Source of the DNA: an uncultured Collinsella sp.
Lineage (GTDB): Bacteria; Actinomycetota; Coriobacteriia; Coriobacteriales; Coriobacteriaceae
Direction of reading: 5' to 3'
NCBI GenBank assembly: GCA_900758885.1
Contig: CAAETD010000039.1
Location: forward strand, 1-12,553
DNA length: 12,553 nucleotides
Part shown: in pieces, positions 7,204 to 12,553 of the stretch
Position numbering within the stretch: the first letter of the stretch is position 1
Layout of the letters: every line of letters starts with the position of its first letter
The notes under the pieces: model-generated
Told to the model about the DNA's origin: nothing
Database searches by the model: none
What the model saw: only the letters and a program-made list of their open reading frames with translations
Translations under genes and position numbers: made by a program

Positions 7204-8328
7204 ATGAGAGAGTTCCTTAAGGACGTGTGGATGCACGGCGGTGAGGAAAGCCGCGCCATCACCCCCGAGAACATCACGGGCGAGAAGGGCCGCGCCGCCA
7301 TGTCGGCCAGCCACCTCGGCGTCGGCCGCAAGGGCTCGTGCTGCGTGCCCCTTGAGTCCGGCGAGACCATCACGCTCGCGGACATCGAGGGCCCCGGCAT
7401 CATCCGCCACATCTGGATGACCGTCCCCGACAAGACCGCCGCCGGCAGCTTCGTCATGCGCGACCTCGTGCTGCGCTTCTACTGGGACGACGAGGAGACC
7501 CCCTCGGTCGAGTGCCCTGTCGGCGACTTCTTCTGCAACGGCTTCGGTGAGCGCGCCATCGTCAACTCGATGCCCATCTGCGTGAACCCGACGGGCGGCA
7601 TGAACTGCTACTTCGAGATGCCTTTCAGGAAGCACGCCAAGGTCACGCTTACGAGCGAGCACCCCGGGTTCATTAAGTACATCTTCTACACGTTCAACTA
7701 CGCGCTCACCGACGTGCCGGACGACGCCATGTACTTCCACGCCCGTTTTAACCGCGAGCGCAGCACCCGCAGGGGCGTCGACTACACCGTGCTCGACGGC
7801 GTGCGCGGTAAGGGCTACTACGTCGGCACCTACATGGCCCTGTGCGCCCTGGAGCGCTATTGGTGGGGCGAGGGCGAGATGAAGTTCTTCCTCGACGGCG
7901 ACGAGGAGTTCCCCACGGTCACCTCGACGGGAGCCGAGGACTACTTCGGCGGTGCCTGGGCCTTCCTCGACAGGCCGCCCCACGCGCTGCCCGAGGCGCA
8001 GTGCTTCAACACGCTGTTCGCCGGCTACCCGTACCGCTCGACGCGCGACGCCACGCGCGACCGCTTCAGCGCGGGCAAGCCGAACCCGAACCCGATGCTC
8101 GCGACCAACGACGACGCGCTGCCCAGGCACGGCCTCTACAGGTGGCACCTTCCCGACCCGATCTCGTTCAAGGAGGACCTGCGCGTGACGTTCCAGGACC
8201 TCGGCAACGACGACATCAAGCTCTACGAGCGCGAGGACGACATCTCCACCGTCGCCTACTGGTACCAAAGCGAGCCGCACGCCGTGCTCGCCCCGTTTGC
8301 CGCAAGGCAGGACCGCGTGCCCAGGTAG
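7204..8328 (+). CDS. DUF2961 / GH172-family glycoside hydrolase
   Basis: A 374-residue protein of the DUF2961 family, now glycoside hydrolase family 172. Its characterised members act on alpha-D-fructofuranosides such as difructose dianhydride I, and some act on D-arabinofuranosides. Landmarks are GPGIIRHIWMTVP (about 63-75), the loop before VECPVGDFFCNGFG (about 101-114), the diagnostic STGAEDYFGGAW motif at 241-252 whose Glu245 is the likely catalytic carboxylate, GLYRWHLPDPISF near 312, and a C-terminal beta domain. Glu264 could be the second carboxylate, by spacing only. There is no signal peptide or membrane segment, so it acts in the cytoplasm, presumably on PTS-imported and probably phosphorylated sugar. 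GAGGAGG precedes the start, 12 bases after EIIA. The family is secure. Substrate is inferred from the LevR-like regulator and the fructokinase next door. Confidence 0.87.
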   Translation: MREFLKDVWMHGGEESRAITPENITGEKGRAAMSASHLGVGRKGSCCVPLESGETITLADIEGPGIIRHIWMTVPDKTAAGSFVMRDLVLRFYWDDEETPSVECPVGDFFCNGFGERAIVNSMPICVNPTGGMNCYFEMPFRKHAKVTLTSEHPGFIKYIFYTFNYALTDVPDDAMYFHARFNRERSTRRGVDYTVLDGVRGKGYYVGTYMALCALERYWWGEGEMKFFLDGDEEFPTVTSTGAEDYFGGAWAFLDRPPHALPEAQCFNTLFAGYPYRSTRDATRDRFSAGKPNPNPMLATNDDALPRHGLYRWHLPDPISFKEDLRVTFQDLGNDDIKLYEREDDISTVAYWYQSEPHAVLAPFAARQDRVPR

Positions 8329-8355
8329 GGTCGCCTCGAAACACGCCAACGTTAT

Positions 8356-8393
8356 GGGCGCCCGCGGTTGACCATGACTGCGGGCGTCCCTTT
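8356..8393 (+). terminator. Intercistronic hairpin between glycosidase and kinase genes
   Basis: GGGCGCCCGC at 8356-8365 pairs with GCGGGCGTCCC at 8380-8390 with one bulged base, followed by TTTGT. The 79-base gap is the longest inside the operon. The hairpin could be a partial terminator or a processing/stability element that sets kinase expression apart from the PTS genes. Confidence 0.5.
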
Positions 8394-8407
8394 GTAAGGA
8401 GGATCAC

Positions 8408-9292
8408 ATGAGCGAAAAGCAAATGAGGCTCGGCGCCCTCGAGGCCGGCGGAACCAAGATGGTCTGTGCCGTGGTGTCCGGCGATGGCGAGGTTCTCGAC
8501 CGTATGGAGACCCCGACGCTTACGCCCGCCGAGACCGTCCCACAAATGGTCGAGTGGTTCACCGCCCGCGATGTGAACGCGTTGGGCATCGGCGCCTTCG
8601 GCCCGACCTGCGTCGACCCCAACGATGAGCGCTACGGTTCCATCCTCCAGACACCCAAGCTCGCGTGGCGAGGCTATGGTCTTCGCGCCGCGTTCGCCGG
8701 CGCCCTCGGGATTCCGGTGACCTACGACACGGACGTGAACGTTGCCTGCCTCGGCGAAGTAGTCTTCGGCTGCTGCAAGGGGCTTGAGGACGCCGTCTAC
8801 GTGACCATCGGCACCGGCGTGGGCGCGGGCGTCATGTGCGCGGGCAGGCTCCTTCACGGCATGCTGCACCCCGAGGCCGGCCACATGCTGGTAAGGACCC
8901 GTGCCACCGAGGAGGGACGCTGCGTCTGCCCGAGCCACGCGAGCTGTCTCGAGGGCCTCGCCTCCGGCCCCGCCATCGCCGCGCGCTGGGGAAAGCCCGC
9001 GGCCGAGCTCGCGGACAACGCTGAGGTGTGGGCGCTCGAGGGGGATTATCTGGGGCAGATGTGCGCGAACCTCGTGCTCATGTACTCGCCTCGCCGTATC
9101 GTCCTCGGCGGCGGCGTGATGCACCAGGAGCAGCTCTACGGCATCGTCCGCAAGAAGACCCTCGAATATCTGGGTGGCTACATCCAGACCGCCGAGCTTA
9201 AGGACATGGAGAGCTACATCTGCGCCCCGGGCTGCGGCGGCGACCAAGGAATCCTCGGCGCGGCCGAGCTGGCAAGAAGGGCGCTCGCGTAA
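8408..9292 (+). CDS. ROK-family fructokinase (YdhR-like)
   Basis: A 294-residue ROK sugar kinase that very closely follows the Bacillus YdhR fructokinase pattern (ATP + D-fructose to fructose 6-phosphate, cytoplasm). Motifs are the phosphate-binding LEAGGTK at 11-17, GIGAFGP, the catalytic base Asp109 in DTDVNVA, and IGTGVGAG. The zinc site has His159, Cys174, His177 and Cys180, within RCVCPSHASCLEGLASGP, and LGGGVM lies near the C-terminus. AAGGAGG six bases before ATG 8408 fixes the start. It is the last gene of the operon and ends just before a strong terminator. In context it would phosphorylate free fructose released by the GH172 enzyme. YdhR-type enzymes can also use mannose, so glucose- or mannose-kinase side activity is possible. 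Confidence 0.9.
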   Translation: MSEKQMRLGALEAGGTKMVCAVVSGDGEVLDRMETPTLTPAETVPQMVEWFTARDVNALGIGAFGPTCVDPNDERYGSILQTPKLAWRGYGLRAAFAGALGIPVTYDTDVNVACLGEVVFGCCKGLEDAVYVTIGTGVGAGVMCAGRLLHGMLHPEAGHMLVRTRATEEGRCVCPSHASCLEGLASGPAIAARWGKPAAELADNAEVWALEGDYLGQMCANLVLMYSPRRIVLGGGVMHQEQLYGIVRKKTLEYLGGYIQTAELKDMESYICAPGCGGDQGILGAAELARRALA

Positions 9293-9324
9293 CTTGCGCT
9301 CTCTCCGCCATACAACGCGTTAAG

Positions 9325-9374
9325 AAAAGACGAGCGCTTCTTGCCAATTGGGCGGCAAGAAGCGCTCGTCTTTT
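9325..9374. terminator. Strong bidirectional terminator
   Basis: A perfect 21-bp inverted repeat, 9325-9345 with 9354-9374, has an eight-base loop, an A-run at its left foot and a T-run at its right foot. It ends the PTS/glycosidase/kinase operon on the plus strand. It would equally have ended the DegV-family gene whose remnant reads toward it on the minus strand. Confidence 0.95.
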
Positions 9375-9407
9375 GCATTTGTTTTTGGGCAGAACGCCCC
9401 GCCTCCG

Positions 9408-9650
9408 CTAGAGTCCCTGGACCGCTACACCCACGAGGTTTGGACCGGTGTGGACAAGAAGCGCGGGGCTGATGTCGGAGCGGACGATCTCCACCGCGTT
9501 GGCCACGCGCTCGCGCAGGGCCTGCTCCATGCGGTCGTAAAGGTCGGCGTAGGCCGAGGTGTAGCTCACGGCAAAGCGCACCTTGGGGTGCTTCTCGACG
9601 ATGGCGGCGACGAGCTTGACCTCGGTGCGATGCGGTACTTGCATAGCCAT
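9408..9650 (-). pseudogene. DegV-family protein, C-terminal fragment
   Basis: Read on the minus strand, about 75 codons (HRTEVKLVAAIVEKHPKVRF, a YADLYDRMEQALRERV helix, then SDISPALLVHTGPNLVGVA and QGL-stop at 9408-9410) resemble the end of DegV-family fatty-acid-binding proteins, whose final motif is typically a His-x-GPG-type loop. DegV proteins are about 280 residues, so roughly three quarters is missing. The match starts at about 9626. An ATG at 9650 has no Shine-Dalgarno and opens into unrelated sequence. It is probably a remnant left by a deletion. The family assignment is moderately sure; an uncharacterised short protein is the alternative. Confidence 0.6.
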
Positions 9651-9695
9651 TTCGTGTGCGCGAGGCTGTCGGCTTTCTGGGCCACAGCAATCACA

Positions 9696-9747
9696 TTCCC
9701 CCTAGCATGATGACCTGAACAATCCTCATGCTAGGGGGAAGGTTTTT
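9696..9747 (+). repeat. Perfect 15-bp inverted repeat with T-run
   Basis: TTCCCCCTAGCATGA at 9696-9710 is exactly inverted at 9726-9740 around a 15-base spacer, and a T5 run follows at 9743-9747. It has terminator shape on the plus strand, but no gene precedes it on that strand. It borders the palindromic element that follows and could be an element end. Confidence 0.6.
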
Positions 9748-9769
9748 GTCGCGTAGCGGAAATTGGCCT

Positions 9770-9829
9770 CCACCCGCTGAGCGGGTGGCTTTCTATGCCG
9801 CGCGTGCCGTGCGGCACGGACTAAAGTCC
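9770..9829. repeat. Triple-hairpin palindromic element (IS200/IS605-end-like)
   Basis: Three consecutive perfect small hairpins: CCACCCGC/GCGGGTGG (9770-9777, 9781-9788, loop TGA), CGTGCCG/CGGCACG (9803-9809, 9812-9818, loop TG) and GGACT/AGTCC (9818-9822, 9825-9829, loop AA), followed by an A-rich stretch. Closely spaced hairpins including a GGACTAAAGTCC unit are, to my knowledge, typical of IS200/IS605-type element ends and of the non-autonomous palindromic elements they mobilise. No transposase or TnpB gene is present nearby. Confidence 0.5.
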
Positions 9830-9889
9830 ATGAATAAAAACGAGGAAGGCCACGTCCGACCTCCCTCGCAAAGGGTCTCTGATTACTCC

Positions 9890-10085
9890 CACTCATTGGG
9901 GACAGACTTAAATGAGTGCTCTTGTTTGGGACGTTCTTAAACGACTAGCCTATGGGGACAGTCTTTTGATCAATATATTTGGCCATCTGGGATGGGCTTC
10001 AACGAAAGCGGCACTTAGGGACTTTCCCTAGGTGCCGGCACATAGGGACGTTCCCCAGGTGCCGGCAGTTTGGGACGGTCCTTTG
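9890..10085. repeat. Cluster of GGGAC-containing REP-like hairpins
   Basis: Six GGGAC cores occur in about 190 bases (near 9898, 9928, 9954, 10018, 10045 and 10072), most inside an inverted repeat. CACTCATT/AATGAGTG spans 9890-9918 and GTTT/AAAC spans 9924-9942. CGGCACTTAGGG/CCCTAGGTGCCG spans 10009-10037. GCCGGCACATAGGG/CCCCAGGTGCCGGC spans 10034-10066 and shares three bases with the preceding hairpin. No coding frame is credible here. This looks like a REP or REP-associated cluster. Confidence 0.6.
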
Positions 10086-10184
10086 ATGTCTGATGCCCCC
10101 AGAGGGGTGAGAAGTAATACAGCCTGCTCTGTCTTTTAGGGCTTTGTTGTTCCGCCCCTTTATGTTTCGCAAGGATCCTCGCAT

Positions 10185-10312
10185 GCGCATTTACGCGCAT
10201 AGTCTTGCGCGACAATGCGCATAACGGCACAAACATGTGCAAACTATGGCTAAATAGTGACTGAAAAGCAAATAGACACGCAAATACGAGCAAATACGAG
10301 CGCAATTGTGCG
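10185..10312 (+). promoter_or_regulatory. Phased direct repeats upstream of the oxidoreductase operon
   Basis: GCGCAT occurs at 10185, 10195 and 10217, with a GCGCGA variant at 10207, so the spacing is 10-12 bases. Further down GCAAATA occurs at 10268, 10280 and 10290, spaced 12 and 10, then GCGCAATTGTGCG follows at 10300-10312. Helical phasing of short direct repeats suggests a cooperative operator, possibly for the DeoR-type repressor encoded second in this operon. I cannot place a convincing promoter within it. Confidence 0.45.
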
Positions 10313-10360
10313 AATATAGGGCTGTTAGAAATGAAGAACTTTCGATGACTCAGGAGGCAC

Positions 10361-11443
10361 ATGATGGCAGATTACAAACAGGCTCCGCTCGACGCCGAGG
10401 CAGCCGCAAAGGCGGCGTTTGCCTCGGTCCAGGATCAGCCGTTCCCTAACGACATCTTTACGGCACCCGAGCTTCGCTGGGCTGTGATCGGTTGCGGCGT
10501 TATTGCCAACCAAATGGCCCAGTCCCTCGCTCTGGCCGGCCGCAAGCTCGCGGGTGTCGCCAACCGTACGCTGTCCAAGGCCCAGGCTTTTGCCGAGCAG
10601 TATGGCGTCGAGAAGGTGTACGAGACCGTTGAGGACCTCTACGCCGATCCGGACATCGATGCCGTCTATATCACCACGCCGCACAACACGCATATCACCT
10701 ATCTGCGTGCCGCGCTGGCCGCCGGCAAGCATGTGCTCTGCGAGAAGGCCATTACCCTCAACTCCGCCGAGCTCGACGAGGCCCGTGCCATCGCCGACGA
10801 GCACAACGTGGTCCTTATGGACGCCACCACGGTGCTCCACATGCCGCTATATCAGGAGCTGCGCCGTCGCATGAATGCCGGCGAGTTTGGCCGCATGAAC
10901 CTTGCCCAGCTCAACTTTGGCAGCTATAAGGAGTACGGTGACCTGACCAACCGCTTCTACAACCGCAGTCTTGCCGGCGGCGCCATGCTCGACATTGGCG
11001 TGTATGCGCTCTCCGTCATGCGCCTGTTTATGGCCAGCCAACCCGCTGAGGTTGTTTCGCTGGGCAACACCTGTGAGACCGGTGTCGACGTTGCGGGCGG
11101 CATTGTCTGCCGTAATGCTGAGCAGCAGCTGGGCGTTGTGAGCCTTACGCTCCACTCCAAGCAGCCCAAGCGCTCGGTCATCAGTTTCGATAAGTGCTAT
11201 ATCGAGGTCAACGAGTATCCGCGCGCCGACCATGCGACCATCGTGTGGACTGCGAACGGTCACCGTGAGGAGCTCCACGCTGGCACCGAGGCATACGCTC
11301 TGTGCTACGAGATGGCCGACCTGGAGAAGGCCGTTGCCGGCGATGATTCGAAGCGCGAGCTTCTGGACTATGCTTCTGATGTTATGGAGCTGATGACCAA
11401 GCTCCGCGCCGACTGGGGAGTCGTGTACCCCGAGGAGGAGTAA
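10361..11443 (+). CDS. Gfo/Idh/MocA-family NAD(P)-dependent oxidoreductase
   Basis: A 360-residue sugar/inositol-type dehydrogenase. About 36 N-terminal residues precede the Rossmann fold, which begins LRWAVIGCGVIA (glycine motif 44-49). The catalytic EKP motif appears as CEKAIT (Glu128, Lys129, with Ala replacing the usual Pro), and the substrate-side motif GGAMLDIGVYAL lies at 206-217. Length is normal for the family. AGGAGG at 10352-10357 lies three bases before ATG 10361 and six before the adjacent ATG 10364, so the second ATG may be the true start. The DeoR gene follows after three bases. Codon use is less extreme (more GGT, TTT, GTT) than in the PTS operon, which suggests a different history or expression level. 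The family is certain; the substrate is unknown. Confidence 0.9.
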   Translation: MMADYKQAPLDAEAAAKAAFASVQDQPFPNDIFTAPELRWAVIGCGVIANQMAQSLALAGRKLAGVANRTLSKAQAFAEQYGVEKVYETVEDLYADPDIDAVYITTPHNTHITYLRAALAAGKHVLCEKAITLNSAELDEARAIADEHNVVLMDATTVLHMPLYQELRRRMNAGEFGRMNLAQLNFGSYKEYGDLTNRFYNRSLAGGAMLDIGVYALSVMRLFMASQPAEVVSLGNTCETGVDVAGGIVCRNAEQQLGVVSLTLHSKQPKRSVISFDKCYIEVNEYPRADHATIVWTANGHREELHAGTEAYALCYEMADLEKAVAGDDSKRELLDYASDVMELMTKLRADWGVVYPEEE

Positions 11444-11446
11444 GCG

Positions 11447-12193
11447 ATGCTTGCGGAAGATAGACTCAACGCAATCGTGTCGATGGTGCAGCAGGCCGGC
11501 TCGGTTACCGTGCCGGAGCTTGCTGAGGCCCTGGGCGTGACGGCGTCTACCATTCGGCGCGACCTGCAGACGCTCGACCGCGCACACCGTATCGCCAAGG
11601 TACACGGAGGCGCGACGAGTCTGGAGCGCGCGCACGTGACGCGCGACCTGACGATCGGCGAGCGCAGCGATCTCCATAACGATGACAAGGAGCGCATCTG
11701 CGCCCGTGCCGCGGCCCTGGTGGAGCCCGATAGCTTTGTGTATATCGATTCGGGATCGACGACGCTCAAGCTCATCGAGCATCTTCCGCGCCTTGAGGGC
11801 GTCACCTATGTGACTGATTCCGTGCTTCACGCTCAGCACCTCGCCTTGCGCGGCATGCGCACCGTTGTGCTTGGCGGCGAGCTCAAGCCCGAGACCGAGG
11901 CGCTCGTCGGTCCCGATGCCTTGGCAACTCTGGACCGCTATAACTTCAACTGCGGCTTTTGGGGTTCCAATGGCATCGCCGCCGAGCAAGGTCTCACCAC
12001 ACCGGATATCGAGGAAGCGCAGGTCAAGCGTGTCTCGATGCGCCATACCGCCAAACGCTTCGTAATCTCGGACGCCAGCAAATTTGGCATGGTGGCGCCC
12101 GTCAAGTTCGCGGACTTTCGTGATGCAACGATCATCACTGCGGGCGAGGTACCCGCCAAGTACCAGTCGATGGACAACGTCATCACGGTCTAG
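11447..12193 (+). CDS. DeoR-family transcriptional repressor
   Basis: A 248-residue sugar-sensing repressor. The N-terminal winged helix (about 1-57) has ELAEALGVTASTIRRDLQTL and the family wing IAKVHGGA. The C-terminal effector domain shows the sugar-phosphate site DSGSTT at 101-106, YVTDS, LGGELKPETEALVGP, and SDASKFG at 208-214. Its RBS (GAGGAGGAG) lies inside the last codons of the oxidoreductase gene, whose stop is three bases before this ATG, so the two are co-transcribed and probably coupled. Proteins of this type sense phosphorylated sugars and usually repress their own operon. The repeats before the oxidoreductase are the likely target. It is closest in style to FruR/LacR/GlpR regulators, but the effector cannot be told. 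Confidence 0.92.
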   Translation: MLAEDRLNAIVSMVQQAGSVTVPELAEALGVTASTIRRDLQTLDRAHRIAKVHGGATSLERAHVTRDLTIGERSDLHNDDKERICARAAALVEPDSFVYIDSGSTTLKLIEHLPRLEGVTYVTDSVLHAQHLALRGMRTVVLGGELKPETEALVGPDALATLDRYNFNCGFWGSNGIAAEQGLTTPDIEEAQVKRVSMRHTAKRFVISDASKFGMVAPVKFADFRDATIITAGEVPAKYQSMDNVITV

Positions 12194-12210
12194 CGATGGG
12201 ACAAGGCCAA

Positions 12211-12247
12211 AGCCACCACAAAGGCGCCTGGCCCCATTGTGGTGGTT
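12211..12247. repeat. CCACCACAA palindromic repeat, copy 1
   Basis: AGCCACCACAA at 12211-12221 pairs with TTGTGGTGGTT at 12237-12247 (one G-T wobble) around a 15-base loop. It lies 17 bases after the DeoR stop. A near-identical copy with the same loop pattern lies at 12499-12537, so this is a dispersed repeat rather than a private terminator. Confidence 0.75.
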
Positions 12248-12279
12248 AGCAACGAAAACCGAATAGTTTTCTCAATAGA

Positions 12280-12314
12280 AAAGCGGGAACGTCCATTACG
12301 GGCGTTGCCGCTTT
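12280..12314 (+). terminator. Hairpin downstream of the DeoR gene
   Basis: AAAGCGGGAACGTCC at 12280-12294 pairs with GGGCGTTGCCGCTTT at 12300-12314 (13 of 15) around the loop ATTAC. An outer pair CAACGAAA/TTTCGTTG (12250-12257, 12312-12319) is an alternative fold. The T-run is short, so this is a plausible but not ideal terminator for the oxidoreductase-repressor operon. Confidence 0.5.
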
Positions 12315-12337
12315 CGTTGTCTACCGGTTTGTCTAAG

Positions 12338-12380
12338 TCTGTAACAACTAGACCGTTAAAAGTGGGCCAGGTGTTACAGA
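12338..12380. repeat. TCTGTAACA palindromic repeat, copy 1
   Basis: TCTGTAACA at 12338-12346 is exactly inverted as TGTTACAGA at 12372-12380. The spacer begins CTAGACCG then an A-run, as in the second copy at 12411-12467. The flanking arms are more eroded than in copy 2. Confidence 0.7.
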
Positions 12381-12410
12381 TTGAGATTTTCCCTTAAGGG
12401 GGATACGAAT

Positions 12411-12467
12411 GTCTCGATCTGTAACAGATAGACCGGAAAAAGGGTTCTAACTGTTACGGATCGAGAC
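12411..12467. repeat. TCTGTAACA palindromic repeat, copy 2
   Basis: GTCTCGATCTGTAACAG at 12411-12427 pairs with CTGTTACGGATCGAGAC at 12451-12467, 17 bp with one wobble, around a 23-base spacer containing TAGACCG and an A-run. Same unit as copy 1, 73 bases downstream in the same orientation. Between the copies is a palindrome CCCTTAAGGG at 12391-12400. Confidence 0.75.
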
Positions 12468-12498
12468 GTTTTGGGACCGCGGCTGAGCCATTGCGGCA

Positions 12499-12537
12499 AA
12501 ACCACCACAAAGGTGCCTGTCCCCATTGTGGTGGTTT
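12499..12537. repeat. CCACCACAA palindromic repeat, copy 2
   Basis: AAACCACCACAA at 12499-12510 is perfectly inverted as TTGTGGTGGTTT at 12526-12537, with a 15-base loop reading AGGTGCCTGTCCCCA. The loop differs from copy 1 at only two positions. The core CCTGTCCCCA is, on the other strand, another GGGAC-type REP core like those near 9900-10080. Confidence 0.75.
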
Positions 12538-12553
12538 AGGGCTCCCAGGGGCA

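Noticed and set aside
6790..8349. 519-codon minus-strand open frame opposite EIIA and GH172
   Set aside because: Same antisense artefact; the plus strand encodes recognisable families with RBS and normal lengths.
9214..9690. Minus-strand 158-codon frame overlapping the ROK gene end
   Set aside because: It reads the DegV remnant in the wrong frame and crosses the perfect terminator.
9770..10085. CRISPR array
   Set aside because: The repeats are palindromic, vary in sequence and length, and are not separated by unique spacers of constant size.
10847..12046. Minus-strand frame opposite the oxidoreductase and DeoR genes
   Set aside because: Crosses two well-supported genes in antisense and has no family motifs.

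Overview
The window is high-GC DNA with strong GCC/GTC/CTC/ATC codon bias, good AGGAGG-type ribosome binding sites, and gene types that fit a gut Coriobacteriia genome, most likely Collinsella or a close relative. The lineage is inferred from protein style and gene content, not from a marker gene.

Positions 1-1626 are decayed sequence. They hold the last codons of a zinc-ribbon-like protein with its terminator, about 550 bases with no gene I can support, an internally deleted IS3-family transposase on the minus strand, and, fused tail to tail with it, the 3' end of a methylthioadenosine/S-adenosylhomocysteine nucleosidase gene (mtnN) that has lost its 5' half.

Positions 1799-9292 are the core: one sugar-uptake locus, all on the plus strand. 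A 913-residue LevR-like PTS-controlled regulator is followed by a tight EIIB-EIIC-EIID-EIIA mannose-family phosphotransferase set, a cytoplasmic DUF2961/GH172 glycosidase, and a ROK kinase closely resembling the Bacillus YdhR fructokinase. The simplest reading is that a fructose-containing glycoside is imported and phosphorylated by the PTS, cut inside the cell by the GH172 enzyme, and that the released free fructose is phosphorylated by the ROK kinase. The regulator has lost the GAFTGA loop and the Walker B acidic pair needed for sigma-54 activation, but keeps Walker A and the PTS-phosphorylatable histidines. It looks like a LevR converted to a sigma-54-independent mode.

A perfect 21-bp terminator hairpin closes this locus. 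Positions 9375-10360 are a second repeat-rich zone: a DegV-family C-terminal remnant on the minus strand, a 15-bp hairpin, a triple-hairpin palindromic element reminiscent of IS200/IS605 ends, and a cluster of GGGAC-containing REP-like hairpins.

Positions 10361-12193 hold a two-gene operon, a Gfo/Idh/MocA oxidoreductase followed 3 bases later by a DeoR-family repressor. It is preceded by helically phased short direct repeats that may be the operator. The last 360 bases are non-coding and packed with paired palindromic repeats.
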